DNA of 64,000 nucleotides. It comes from Orthonyx spaldingii. Its lineage: Eukaryota > Chordata > Aves > Passeriformes > Orthonychidae. A program made the position numbers and the translations under genes. The notes under the pieces are model-generated. The model was not told the DNA's origin. It was given only the letters and a program-made list of their open reading frames with translations, and searched no databases. Shown piece after piece: positions 37,522-50,640 of the stretch. The first letter of the stretch is position 1, and every line of letters starts with the position of its first letter. The stretch lies in assembly GCA_013397795.1 (NCBI GenBank), contig VZTJ01004286.1, positions 2,589,408 to 2,653,407 of the forward strand. Direction: 5' to 3'.

Positions 37522-40500
37522 ATTTAAGAGCTGTTTTGTGCCAAGAAAAGGATGGTGTGCCTTATCAATTTTGCCTACCTGGCATTGTATAGGTAAAGAA
37601 CAGCTGGAATAGTTTAAATCTGTGCTTTCTATTTTAATGCAAATACTACAAGTGTGAATGGTGCTTCTGAAAAGCCCAGCTCCTGAGTCTGATAGAATAT
37701 CTGCCTTGGTAAAGATAAAACCAAATAATTCTATCAGTACCAGAATGAAATATGCCATATTTCTTACAAGCCTGTGGAATTCTACTTGGATTCTCAGCTG
37801 TGTCATATGTCAGGCTCAGTAGCAGGTTTCAGCAGATTTCACATTTTTTCCTTGTGCAGGTAGCTTCGGTCCCAGCAATGGACGATCCATAGCTGTCTGG
37901 TAGCCATTGCTCTTTTCTTTGCCCAGTTGTCCATTCACATAAAATATAATAGAAGCTAACATGTCTGAAGACACCTACTGCTTTCACACATGATTGATAT
38001 TTGACAAAAGCTCTTCTACTGATTTCTTCCAGAGGTTCCCCAAGGGCAATGTGGGCCATTTTGGGGAGGGTCAATAATGGTGGGCAGAACCTTCTGCTCC
38101 AGCAAATTGAAGAGCAGTCACTGGTGCTGGAGGTAGAAGGAATTCCAGATCCCCAGGGCTCTCTCTTCTTTAGCAATGATCCTTCCTGTCTTCCCTATGC
38201 TTATCTATGCTGAAGAATGTAGATCACAAGTCCTCAACCACTGTAAAATTCAATTTTTCTTACCCTGCTGAAAACCATTTAGGTAACATTTTGTGCACTA
38301 TGCAAAGCACATCCCTTTACCATGGCAGAAGTTTTGTAATAATCTATCTGAATTGACATTGTAGAAACTAGTGTTCCCAATCACAGCACTTCACTCTCCT
38401 GCTACCAACCTGAAATGATCCCTGTAAAAGATGGTTTCCTTCTCAGCATTCTTACAATGGCAGAGCACTTAAAACTCTTCTCTTCTTAGAAGTACCCAGC
38501 CATGAAGCCTAGTTTCAGTCTCTGACGTGGGAAAGAGCAGTCAGAACTTAAGAAGTGTAGTCCAGCAAATTGCATGTTTAGACAGAGTGATGAGGAAGAC
38601 TTCAGTAAAAGAGATCCACTTAATTCCTTGTTCCTTTGATTATAATGATTCATAGTTATGCTTTTTCCTCACCTGAGTATTCACATCAACTGGACTGTAA
38701 TACGAGAGGACAGGACGCTCACAGGTCTTGGGACTCTAAAGATTTTGGAGATGTTTTGGGATAAGATTAGATAGCACTCCTAAAGTCCACAGGTCATTTT
38801 TGGGAAACATAATGTTTATCCTTTCATGATTAGTGTGCATGCAAAGCTCTCCTTCTGGAATTCAGATGGTCCATACTTATTTTTTGACAAAGGAATAGGG
38901 CAAAGAGAATGTTAACTGTGCCTCAGAAGGGAAAATCCTGTTGTTTCTTATCATACTTTGACAGCATATCCTTTGAGGCAGGGGACCATGCTCTTCTCGC
39001 ATGTTTACACAACATGATCACCTCATTACTCTTGTATGTCAAATGCTGCTGGTTATACAAGCCACAAGCATAGGAATGGAAATCAGTCCATTAGGAAACC
39101 ATTTCTGTCCTAGACAGAGAAATTGGTTTCTCAAGGTTGGCTCTCACTGAAGACAGAAATTTGGTTGTGGTTTTCCAGGTGCAGTGATAGAGTTTTAGTT
39201 CACAGAGTTTCACCAGAGGCAAATACCAGTGAACTAATGAAAACAGGCTACTTTTTCATCCATTCATCAAAACATCAGGTCACCCCATCCAGAGGCAGGA
39301 AAACCAATAAATATTGCAGATAGATGGGGTATTATTTTAGAAATTTTTTATGGTTTTCTTTTGTCCAAGTCAGGAGTTACATTAAAAACAGCAGCAGACT
39401 TAGATTTACTTGGATGAGAGATAAAGAAGAGAAGAAAACAGCCTAACAGTTACTAAAAAGCTATCTGCATTTTGGCTAAAACATTGATCAAGTGTCTATT
39501 CCTTATTGTATTGAGAAGGACTATGTATAAGAAATGTCCTCTTAAATGGTTTAAATTAGACTGTGGGAATTGTTGACCTGGTAGCTCAGTTTTCTCTGTT
39601 CTTGGAATTGATGGTTAAATAATTTTAATTGTATTAAATTGGGATGAGTACATTTCTTTAAGATATTTTCTTGTTGCCTGTAAAATGCCTATGCTGAACT
39701 TGCGTTTTTCTTGACCTTCACCAATATCTTCAGTTTTGGAAGATAATGGAATACTCACAAACATATGCATGAGTTGGTTCTGCAAATCATGGTACATTGG
39801 CTTTACATGGTACTCTTACCCGTTGTCATTTTTTTAAAGTTGGTGCACATGTAGCTCTGCTACACACTCCTTGAAACAAAGAACACTGATCCCAGGGAGT
39901 TGTATTAGGTCCGTGGGACCTCATTTGATCTTTGGCTCTTCTTCCGCTCTCCAGGACAAAAGAGTTTGTATCATAAAGTCAACAAAGGGCTTTTGAAAGA
40001 AACTAAAGTTTGGGGGTCTTGAAGAAAGCCAGTGGGCACATGTGGTTTGCTCTGTCGTAGGGAGAGATGAAGGAATTTACTGATGTTGCATGAGAAGCAG
40101 AGGGAGTCTCATCTGTTTGTCTTCAATTTTATTAGCAGAGAGAAAGCTGGACAGAAAGCCATCTGAATTATTTAATCTACCCTGCATCCATCATTTGCAA
40201 ACAGGCTATCATTCCTTTTTATAGATTGAATGATCAAGCACCAAGCAAGGGATGAGTTTTTTTTCCTTTCCTCCATCACATTGTTGACGAGGGACCATCC
40301 TCTAAATCCATTTGGTCTTGTATTGATATCCTTTAGATTTGGCAGACAGCAGTCTCCCTTCCTACAACGTTTATCCACATGATGTATTGTTAGGCAGCAA
40401 TCACATTCTCTATCAGCCCTAAATAAAAGCTAAATAAGCCAAGTTGATTCCTCTCTTATGCAGGAAAAGGCTTCAGTGTTCTCCTTGTATTTCAGCAATC

Positions 40501-43282
40501 TGTTTCTGTGGCTATTCTAGTTTAAATTAATCCATCTACATCACAGCTAGCCAAAACTGGACACTCCACCAGGCTGTATTCCTTGGTATTAACCTTGCCT
40601 CAATGCACCTTGAGATCATACCTGTTTGCTCCTCTCATACTGGTGGGTCATAGACAGCCTGCTTTTGCCAGTCACTCACAAGACTTTCCTCATTTGAACT
40701 GCTGAAGTTCAGCATGTGATGTTATGTCTTACATATTCTTCTTGATGATTTCAACTTTAACAGGTTATCTTTTATCCACGCTCTCCTCTTTATTCTTTGA
40801 ATTTATTGCAAGCAATGTTTCCCCACCTTTTCTTTTATGTGTATCTGTCTCATGTAAAATATATCCCTCAGGACAAGCAGCAACGGGGAGCTACTAGGGT
40901 GGAGATAAGGAATAATGTGAAAGACTTTCTGGGCCCCTTAAGAATCACAGATCTATATCCTCCCATGGCAGGCAAATCAGACCCAATTTGTTGGCCTTTG
41001 TTAACTCTCATTTCTTCCAACATGATTTATCACCAGGATCTCTTCTCACATCTCTGAAACAAACATCAGATGCCTTCCACATTTCCTTATTTCTCCAGCC
41101 ACTTCAGATTCAGCCAGCATCAATTCCAATATCTCAGTGAGACAATAAAATCTATATCTTTATTCACAGCACTTAGTGAATTCCTAAAATGGGGTCGATG
41201 GCATCCTAATGGTTATTTCATCTCTGGGTCAACTTTTAGCAGATCCTTGGAATACAGATGGATGCAATCCCCTGATGGAAGCCAAGACCCCCATCCCTGT
41301 GGTGTCACAGTGCAGAAATGGCAAGCAAATTAGCAGGGAGGGTGGGCAAGGAAGCTGATCTCTAGGCAAACAGTGTGAGCACCAGTTCTGACTTTTCCCT
41401 ATAAAGAGGTGGAAAGAGGAAAGAGGGTTCAGCAGCCTTTCTCACTGGGTTTTAGCCCATCAAGGTGGAAAAAAAAATATTTCAGTTGTATAAAGACTCA
41501 TGAGTATTCCTACATGCTTCCTTTATTCTACTGATCTCATGGGACATCATGAAACTTTGCATTGATTTTTTGGGGGAAAATAGGAAGGAAAAGCAAAAGG
41601 CAATACATCAGAATAGTTCCTCCTGAAGAAAAGACCTCTAGAAGACAAGTTTCAAGCAAGATCCCACTTGTCCCACAGTTATGAATTGAGTCAACAAACC
41701 CCTATGATGACATCACTGATTTACCAGGCCTTTTCAGCTTTGGAGGTAACAATGTGCCCACCTACATCCTGTGAAAGTCTGCAAGGTGCAAGGCAATGAA
41801 TGGGGAACTTCTAGAGGGGTGTCATTAAACACAGTCTCTGCTGTTCCCCAACTACTCAGCCACCCCAGTGTCTTCTAGGCCACTGTCCCAATATTTGACC
41901 ACTACCATTCCATTAGGAATTTATTTTTCCCAGCGTCTAATTGGAATTTTCTTTATTCTCTCACAAGTGTTGTACAGAGTAGAAAAATCTCTTCCCTTGA
42001 CATTAATGCAGCCCAGTGACTGGTTGGTCTTTCCCACGAGGAAACACAACTGACTTGTGCTGAACTTGTCCATTAAGATGCCTGAAACTCCCTCCTTACA
42101 CCAGGACTGAATTTCTCAGAGAAATCAGGAAGTTGTATCATTTGGGGTACTCATTGCTCTGAACAAGCACAGGTTGAGTGAGTGGTAAGCACTATTTTCA
42201 AGCATGACTTGTGGATTTGAACTCAGGAGGCCCAACAGAAATGATTGACTGTGTTCTCCTTTGCGCCATAAAGAAATCGTTGAAGAAACTTTTTATGCTG
42301 CTTCCATTACAGATTCCCAGTATTTATAGCTTTAAATGCTTTTATGCAGGGGAAAAGACAAGGAAGCATCATTATCATGTTTCAAAAAGACAGTGGAGTG
42401 CTTTTTCATTTCCATTACTGAGAAATTGAGTCAACTTTACTCTATATAAATTCTCTCTCTGAGAGCTTTTGTTCAAATCATATTTGCTATTTAACAAAAC
42501 TTGATTTACCGAGGGGGATTTGCTTAGAAGAGATGGAAGGGAAATATTAGCATTTCATTGGACATTTTAATATTGATATTAAATGGCACCAAAAGCCAGA
42601 CAAATTGGTGTTTTTATTAACTTAGACTGCTAGGAACTAAATGTTTTCCTTCTACTGTTTCTCCTTCTTTTCCTGCATTTATTAATCCAGCCCTACACAG
42701 CACACAATTTTCTCCTGTGTGAGATCTCGAAATGGTATCATCCATGATTTTTTCCACTATATATACTGAAATTACAGACAATGTGGTGTCTATAAAAGAA
42801 GTGAAAGGCAAATAGCAATGACTACCTCCAAGCAGAAAGCAGATGAGCCTTTCCCACAGGACTCTAGCAGGACAATGTGCAAACTGATGAGATGATGGCC
42901 ACTGACCCTCAGTCAAGGTACACTCTGTTACTGGCACTTCTGTTTTTAGATCTTCACTCAGTCCGGTTGGTCAGAGATCACCATACGGATCCCAGCAAAA
43001 AGCTCCTATTTGTCTTTGTGTATTGGAAGGGTCACTCAAGAACACCTCTCCTTTGCAAAGAGCACATTGAATTGTGAAGCCAGAGGTGATTTGTCTCAAT
43101 GGGTCTGGGAATGTTATTAAAGTCATGCATAACAATGACATATATTTCATTCCCTTTTCTGATCACTGCTTTAATCTTGGTGAACATAAACTTGTATTTT
43201 GCCTGAAAGACGATAAAAATGCGGTGTTTTTTATACAGGGAACAGCAATATCAGGACAATACCAGTAGAGAACATGTTCATA
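37522..43282. other. Unique sequence, no gene seen
   Basis: No recognised family. A GC-richer patch at 37829-38213 is open for 115 residues on the minus strand and 70 on the plus strand but matches nothing I know. Confidence 0.5.
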
Positions 43283-43640
43283 AATCACACATCCATATAA
43301 GACCATCAGGAGTCACTAAGTCTGACATCAGATTAGAGATGCAAAACTACTTTGAACAATTCCAGCTTGAACTGAGGAAAGATATTTGAGCTTTCCTTAA
43401 AAATTGACTGAAGTGAGGAAATTACCATCAGCCTTGTTCAGTACTCCAAGCTGATAGCAGTACTCAATCTTCCAAACTACCATCTTATTTTCAACATGAT
43501 TGTATCCACTTGCTGCTTTCCAGCCCAGATAATTTGGGATTTCTGCGTGAAACTTGGTGAGAAGTCACCATGCAGGTAGTTCCTCTTTCTCTCAAAATCA
43601 GGTATATTGATTGTATCTTTCAAGCCTCTAGGAAGAAAAA
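43283..43640 (-). mobile_element. Probable ancient CR1-like LINE relic
   Basis: A weak but ordered resemblance to the terminal part of old amniote CR1s on the minus strand: ATAAGACCATCAGGAGTCACTAAGTCTGAC near the left edge, then AAATTGACTGAAGTGAGGAAATTACC and GTTCAGTACTCCAAGCTGATAGC. It is highly diverged and needs an alignment. Confidence 0.4.
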
Positions 43641-46600
43641 CATTGTTTGATTCAGGAAAAAGCAAGTCAGTGCTTTTTGAATTATTTCTTGTGGTCTGCC
43701 AGGACTCAGGTTAAATTCTCCATTAACTGTGCCCCTGATTCATTGATCTTTACAGCAGGCTTACCCAGAACCTGTTGCTGTCACTGGTAAACAGTCACAC
43801 AGGCAAATAACACATTTACACCAATAATGAAACTCAGCTTAGTAACTACTCATGAGGGAGCCAGTGATTCATAGCTTGATGCAGTGGAGGAGAGTCTGCC
43901 ATTTGCAAATAGTTTCCAGCTGTTCATTTAGATGTGTATGCTAAACACTGCTAAAAAGATGCTGAAATGTAAACGTCAAAGAAGTAAAAAATACTAGTGT
44001 TAAAAAAAAGTGGCAAACAAATTAAAAAAAAAATCAGGACTGCTGTTACACATTCTTTGTAAGAAGAAAAAAACCCCACAAAAACAAAATATGAAGAAGT
44101 CTGAGTTAACAGGTTCAGATCAGTCTTCCAGTTCTTTATAATTCTCCATCACTCACTATTTACTCTCACACAGCCTTGCTTCTTGTTTTGCGCTATAATG
44201 GAAGTGTACTACTGAATCTCTACTGTTGACTTTTATACATTTTTTATTAAGTATGCAGAACATATTTTGAAAGAAACACATCCCAGGGTACATCAAGCTA
44301 TGTCAGACTGTGATAGGTTTTCTCAGAGTGTACAAGGTTGGTGAAGTAAAACAATTTGCTTATGTTGCGAACTAAAATGATTGATCCATTTGGTGGCTTG
44401 AGATGTGTTGGTTTGGGGGTGTTGTAGGCTTCTGTAGGTGTATGGGCAACTTACTGATTAGTATTTCACCATATTGTATAGTAGCTAGCAACAGGGGTGT
44501 TTTTATTGTGTACAATAATACATGTTTGAACTTTGGCACATTAAAATCTCCTATTTCCTGTTTAAGTGATCTATTTCTAGTCACCTAGAAATAGCCTCTT
44601 TTGATATCCACAAGTTTTTAGAAAAAACTTTGAGAAATAATACATGATAATTTACTTCTTAGGTGAAATAAAGATCAGACTGGAAAGAAGACATTTTTAA
44701 GGAATTATGAAATGAATGTAATTAACCCTTAACCACTTTCCACTTAACTAATTAACTACTTAACCCTAAACTATTTCTAAAAGAAATATAGTGGAGTCTG
44801 TGATGATCTGCAGACTTTAAATCACACTCAAAAGCCTTTCTAAGAAGTACCTTCTAGCTAATCAAGTATCTATGGAATTGCTGCAGGAACTGTAAGGAGA
44901 AATTTCATAGCTAAGTAGGAGAATAGGAGATCAAACAACATTCTCTGTAATTCTATCATTCATTTCAATATCTATCATTTCACAGAATAAAAGATCTTTC
45001 TTCTGCAGCTCTCCAAGCACTTAAAAACTGAATACCTTAAACTTAATCATGGACATATCATCTGCCCCTTTCTCAGCCGGGCAAACTGAGGCACAGGGAA
45101 GTTACAGAGCTGGTATTTTTAGAAGTGGTCTGGAATGCTGGGTGCCATCTCTTTGGGATGTTCAGTGATTGATGAACAAGGGGGGATTAGACACATCACA
45201 TTAAACCGTCTGAGCTCCTGCGCTCCACCCGTGCAGTGAAAGAATACATGACAGCAGGAAACTGACATCTTCATTTTCTCTTTTATTCTTCTCCTCCAGT
45301 GCTACGCAGAGCTTAGCACATTGCTCCGTGCACTGGCAACTATGATTCCATATGACCAAGTGGATCTGCCAGTGTACTTCTCATCCCCTGAAAAGTGAGC
45401 CTCCATGTTCAAAGTGTGGATCCAAAGTCCACCCAGTAGACTGAGGAAGGCCAGAGTGTGAATGAAAAGTAGGAGTGAATTACAAAGTGCTAAAAATGTT
45501 GCTTCTGATGCCAAAATCTAAGACAATGTTCCGCTGCTTCTCCTTGCCTTTTACCCAACGGCAATCCATATATCCGTAACACATTATGCTGTGACAACCA
45601 TTACCCACCAACCTTTATAAATACAGAAAAAAGACTTAAGATTATAACCTGGAGCCCTGCCTAGTGCCATTGCTTTGGCCTCTCAGCCTGTCTCCAAGCA
45701 CAGGTGTATGTAGGCTGCCTGTGTAACATTTCTGGCCTTCTCCCTTGAGTACTTGCTCTGGCCAATTTTTCTAATCGGTGATCAGTGATCACCAGACCAG
45801 CAAATAGGCTGTACACACCCAGCAGATAGCAGTGGCTGTGCTCAAGCATGACAGGTCTTTGCAGGCAGAAGCGGCTGCAGAAGAAAGCAAACTGCTCAGG
45901 CCACCAAGACACAGCTCTGCCTCTGCTCTGAGCCTCCAGTAGAAAGCATTTTGCTACCTGCTAAGGCACCTGAGTGTCCTATTGAAAGTTTGGAGCTTTC
46001 TTTGCTGTAAACTAGGAATGTGCCTGGGAAGCAGAAGAGTTTCACTGGCTTCTGCTTTCTAGAACTCCACAGGAGGCCTTGCAATTGGGTGAATCCACAG
46101 TGTCTGGTATAAGTGAGCAGGAAAAATGCCTTCTGTAGAATTATTCAGCCCAGGGATACACTGTCAGGAGGAGTAGCCATACCTGTGACTAGAGGAAGCA
46201 CCATCCTTTGAAGGACCCTAAAGATCTGAGAGCTGCCAAAGCTTGCATATGTACTGCATGGTTTTCTATTTGCCCACGTATCCCACTTGCAAAACCTCCT
46301 GGAATCTCCCAACAGCCATCTCCAGCATTTCCTTCCACGTTTCTTGGGGCAAGGGGAGTAATTGAGCTCACTGCTGAGGGAACTGTTCTGTATCATTATA
46401 TTAGGACATTTTGGAAAACATCCAGCCCCATTTCATCTAATCACACTCTTCTTGAATGTGATAGATAATTCCTCATATGCTAGTATTTAATAGCTGTGAA
46501 TATAGAGAAAGCAATTTTTTTTGTTTGTTTCTATTAGCAACTTTTTTGGTTTGTTTCTATTAGCAACTTCAGTTATAGGCTAGACCCCCATTATGCAAGG

Positions 46601-47562
46601 AGTTGTAAAAATAGCATTCACAATAACTTGTAGATGGTTATCATATCCCTCAGGCCTTTGGCATGTTATTTTTTAAGTGGAGGAGTGTTTGAAGACAGAT
46701 GAAACTAATATACTTTATAATTCATACCTTTACATAATTTTGATTAACTCACATAATGAGGAAGTCCCAAAGCATCCCCATGGAAACAGATTCTGAAGCA
46801 ACTGTCTGCATGCACCTCATAAGAAGATGTCCAGAACAGGAGCCAGCCCATTATGCTCTCAACAGCACCTCACAGGGCACTGCCACTTCTGTCTTGTGAC
46901 AGAACATTTCCCATTTGTGCTGCCCAGTGTTTGCACAGGTATTTTCTGACACTGGCAAATGAGATATGAGTTTGTGTTACAAAGATTAGTGCATATTTCA
47001 TGAGTATGGTGTCCTAAATTGAGATAGTCCCTCTCCTCCTCATAGCTGCTGGAAATTGAAGGCATGTAAGAATGCAACACAGCCACACTATTTAAATCAA
47101 TATGTTGTCATTTGCCATTAACCTTTCTATTCACCTCTAGCGTTGCTCTTTTCCACACCGATTCGAATCAGTTTTGTGCATGAACTTTCCGAAAGCACCA
47201 TAACAAACTTTACAAAAAGCAAGCAAGAATACTTGGTGTGGTTCATCTCCTCATGGACCTAAACTCGTTGTGACAAAGAAACTGGGAAGTCAGTCTCGGT
47301 GAAGAGCTTACAGCACAGCATTTGGGAGCCCTGGAGGGAGCAGGTGGACCTGGCAATATCCCTGCATTTTGCATATTGCCAACTGGAATGGAAAGCAAGG
47401 CCACATCGGTTTGGTTGAAGATGAGTGTGAGTTAGATTGCAAGGCAGCTCTGGTCTTACCTTGCTGAAGACAATAAGTGGACTGAAGAGGCTTGCATTCA
47501 AGTTGGAATTCAGTCTCTGCCTTCAAAGAGCTCATTTAAAAAACCCTCAAACCTCTGCTTCA
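43641..47562. other. Unique sequence, no gene seen
   Basis: A-rich patches at 43985-44095 and a TTAA-rich stretch at 44720-44775. A short 'gggcaaactgaggcacagggaagtt' phrase near 45078 could be MIR-like, but it is too short to call. No exon recognised. Confidence 0.5.
46517..46569 (+). repeat. Two-copy 26-bp tandem duplication
   Basis: TTTGTTTCTATTAGCAACTT occurs at 46524-46543 and again at 46550-46569, each preceded by a T-run. The copies are nearly identical, so the duplication is recent. Confidence 0.8.
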
Positions 47563-47955
47563 TGTAGCACTGTATCTTTGGTGTTTCGTCTATGGGCTCC
47601 TCAGGGCCACCGAATCTGGTCCTGGGCTGAATGGCGGCAGCTGTTCGCTGGTAGAGACAGACGGACCAGTTGCGTTTATATCAGCGTTCTTTTATTCTCC
47701 CTCACGGAGGGAAAAGGGTCATGCATAGAACAAGCTGTATTGGGGAGAACCTGGCAAGACTGGTCCAGCCCATCTCTCGCCCAGGTCTTTTATGCCCTCT
47801 GTCAGGGGAGGGCAAGGCGAGAGACAAGCCAATAGGCAAATGACTGACCAGTGACATCTGGCCAGTCCTGGGTGAACAGGGGAGGGACAGGTGGAAAGCA
47901 GTGCTGTGAGTGGCCAGGCCACCAGGGGATTCTCAGTGGCCTGTGCACTGCTACA
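47563..47955 (-). mobile_element. Retroviral LTR, minus strand, with inverted ends
   Basis: A 393-bp element bounded by TGTAGCACTG on the left and CACTGCTACA on the right; the outer seven bases TGTAGCA are perfect inverted repeats. On the minus strand a CATAAAAG TATA-like box (47787-47794) lies upstream of AATAAA (47691-47696), which is LTR order. I see no duplication directly outside the ends and no internal proviral sequence, so it is a solo LTR with lost or mismatched target duplication. The overlapping frames at 47437-48021 are LTR sequence. Confidence 0.7.
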
Positions 47956-48614
47956 TAGCACCTCTACAACAGAGACACTGTCTGTGGAGGAAGTCATTAG
48001 GACCCACTGGAACAGAAGCAATCATCCATCTGCAAAACAGGAACATAATACAAAACAGACTGAGAATCCCTGCTGCAGAATTAACTGAATTGGATGCAAA
48101 CCACTTTTTTATCTGTGTAAAGCACTCAGAGTTTTTTTTGTGATCTATCTGTATTACATGTAGCAGTACAGTGTTATTCAAAGGTAGATTAAATTAAACT
48201 TCTCCTCCCAAGGGTCATTTCCTACAGCTAGAATACAATCCCAAAGTTAAGAGAATTTGGTATAAGATTTACTTTTCACATTTAGACCTGAGTTTTAACA
48301 TATGTGCAAGCAATAATAAAGAACAATTCAACTGAAGAACTGAAAAGTACATTTATTGCAGAGATCCACGCTTCTATTCAAGGGGGAAAATATGTTTTAA
48401 AATATAACTTTTATAATAAAACATATTGGCCCATATTTAAAGTAGACTCTCAAAGGAATTATAAACAGCTATAACCTTGCTATCATCAGAGTTTGTAAAT
48501 AACAATAAATGTAAGAGTTCAAGTTGTGGCTACAGTTCAGTTCAATGAGATATGGTAAAAACTAACAATGGAGATGTTCTCTTTCCAAAACCTATACTTT
48601 GGTGACTTTTTCTC
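47956..48614. other. Unique spacer between two LTRs
   Basis: About 660 bp without retroviral coding similarity, AT-rich from 48180 onward. Confidence 0.5.
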
Positions 48615-49172
48615 TGTTGTGTTTTAACCCGACAGGCAGCTAAACACCACACAGCCACTTGCTTACTCCCAGTTGAGGAGTCCTCCATCCCTCTGGAGTG
48701 AGGGATAGAACTGGGGAAAAAAGTAAAATTTGTGGGTTGAAATAAAGGCAGCTTAATAGGACAGAAAAGGAAGTGAGATGATGATAATAATAATAATTTA
48801 AAAAATTTTTAGATATGCAAAACTGGTGACATATGATGCAATTGTTCACCACCTGCTAACCTATGCCCAGACTGTTCCTGAGCAGCAGTCCCTTAGTTTA
48901 TATCCAAAGTATGATGTCATAGGGTATGGAATACCTTTTGGGCCAGTTAGGGTCAACTGTACTGGCTGTGTGTCCTCCCAGCTTCTTGTGTGCTCCAGTC
49001 TGCTCACTGGTGGGGTGGTGTAAGAAGCTGAAAAGTCCTTGAGTTAGAGTAAACATTGCTTAGCAGCAACTAAAACATCGGTGTTTTAGCAACATTATTC
49101 TCATCCGAAATCCAAAACACAGAACTGTGACAGCTACTGGGAAGAAAAGTGACTCTATCCGAGTTTAAAGGA
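48615..49172 (-). mobile_element. ERVL-type avian LTR, minus strand
   Basis: This matches a common avian ERVL LTR I recognise. Plus-strand landmarks are TTTTAACCCGACAGGCAGCTAA, CCACACAGCCACTTGC, GTGGGTTGAAATAAAGGCAG, TTAATAGGACAGAAAAGGAAG, GCAATTGTTCACCACCTGCTAACC, CCTTTTGGGCCAGTTAGGGTC and CAGCTACTGGGAAGAAAAGTG. On the sense (minus) strand there is an ATATAAAC TATA box (plus positions 48896-48903) and, upstream, a CRE-like TGATGTCA on the plus strand (48912-48919). The outer boundary near 49172 is approximate. There is no internal ERV region, so it is a solo LTR. Confidence 0.75.
48781..48799 (+). repeat. (ATA)n inside the ERVL LTR
   Basis: GATGATGATAATAATAATAATTT is a trinucleotide run at a place where this LTR family usually carries one. 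Confidence 0.7.
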
Positions 49173-50194
49173 GGACAGTGTGGTGGTGGGCATAGTTAAT
49201 GATTTGGGAAACCTCAAAATTACCTGCTAAGTCTCTTAAGCTGGAGAAAATGCAGTAGTTTAATATTCTTGCATGATTGTCCTAGGTCTTGTCCCAACAT
49301 GGAAATCTAGACACAGATGCCTCTGTTTCCACCAGAAGGAACAGGTCTATAATTCTTAGCAGAACATCTAGCTGCTAACCGAAACAGGCACAATACCCAA
49401 GTGATGAAAAGGAAAGCCATGAGCCAATGTCTTATGTCAAATGTAAAATTGCTTTTGAAACTGGCAATTTTGTCGTTCAGAAATATGTAGGGGGTGGAGA
49501 TGAGAAACAACTCTCAGACTTCAGGAAAATGTTTACTTCTGCCTCGGAAGTACCTTTCACATTTCCCTTCAAAACTGCCTTTAACAATATGTTTCTGCTA
49601 ATACTATAACAGGGTTCCAGTTGTAAGCCAGGGTCCTGGTATCTTGTCCTTTTTGAAAACTACTCTGTTATACTTATCACGAAATAATTGACATTTCTTT
49701 TAGTTTTTCCTCAACAAACTATCTCATGTTACCCTTCTTGTTTTGGCTTTATAAAAATAGTATGAAGACTTTTTCCTAGCTTGCTTATTTGACGCCTAGG
49801 TCACTTCTGCTGTCAGAATCTATGTATTGAATAAAAATGATTTTTTTCCCTTTTCAAGACCTAGTGAAAAACGTGAAAGAGCTCTCAGTACAGGAATGTT
49901 GGTTACTAGGAAACACAGTCTCCAGAGAGCAGACTAGGAGCACAAGCCTTGGACTACAAAGATTTATTTGGGGAAAGTTCCTATAACAAGGGTGGAATTA
50001 AAATAATAGTAATCTAAAAAAAAAAATACCTTTGCTGAAGGAGAAGTTTAAAGAGAGAAATGGATATCTGTAAGAGTCTTACAACACTCTTCTCTTGTTC
50101 TAAGATGGTTTATGTAGTAGTCCAAACTTGGTGGATAACTCTCAAGAAAGAAATTGAAAACACTCAAGTAGAAAAAAACCCAAACAAAAAGGCA
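49173..50194. other. Unique sequence, no gene seen
   Basis: No recognised repeat or exon between the ERVL LTR and the CR1. Confidence 0.5.
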
Positions 50195-50640
50195 TAGGAA
50201 TTCATAAATCATATAATAGTTTGAGTTGGAAGAGACCTTTGAAAGGCCATCTAGTCCAACTCCCTTACAATACGCAAGAATATCTTCAACTAGATCAGGT
50301 TACTCAGCCCCATTCAGGCGACTTCAAACGTTTCCAAAGATGTGGCATCTCCCACCTCTCTGGGAAACTTGTGACAGGGTTTTACCACCCTCATTTTAAA
50401 AACACTTCTTTCTTATAGCTAATTTAATCAACTCTCCTTCAGTTTAAACCCATCACCCCTTGTCCTATCACAACAGGCTTCCTAAAAATTTTATCCCCAT
50501 CTTTCTTTTAGGCCCCCTTCAAGTACTAGAACATCACAATAAGGTCTCCTCAGAGCTTTGTCTTCTCCAGGCTGAATAACCCCAACTCTCTCAGCCTTTC
50601 CTCATAGGAGAGGTGCTCCATCCCTCTAATAGTCTAATCA
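50195..50640 (-). mobile_element. CR1 LINE 3' end, minus strand
   Basis: Reads right to left. Plus-strand landmarks are GAGTTGGAAGAGACCTTTGAAAGG, CATCTAGTCCAACTCCC, CACCTCTCTGGGAAACTTG, CCATCACCCCTTGTCCTATCAC, AAGGTCTCCTCAGAGC, TTCTCCAGGCTGAATAACCCC and TCTCTCAGCCTTTCCTCATAGG. The left edge holds the CR1 tail. It is a 5'-truncated, non-coding remnant. Confidence 0.85.

Noticed and set aside
39580..39589. GGTAGCTCAG, like the D-arm of a tRNA
   Set aside because: No matching T-arm box or cloverleaf follows within 60 bases.
44720..44775. TTAA-rich stretch suggestive of piggyBac target sites
   Set aside because: No terminal repeats or transposase remnant nearby; simply AT-rich low complexity.
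45078..45110. MIR-like phrase AAACTGAGGCACAGGGAAG
   Set aside because: Too short and without the flanking MIR core; likely chance or too eroded to call.
47437..47835. 132-residue plus-strand frame
   Set aside because: It lies mostly within the minus-strand LTR 47563-47955; the openness comes from the GC-rich LTR.
47551..47965. ACCTCT on both sides of the 47563-47955 LTR
   Set aside because: The copies are offset by several bases from the ends and cannot be an integration duplication as the boundaries stand.
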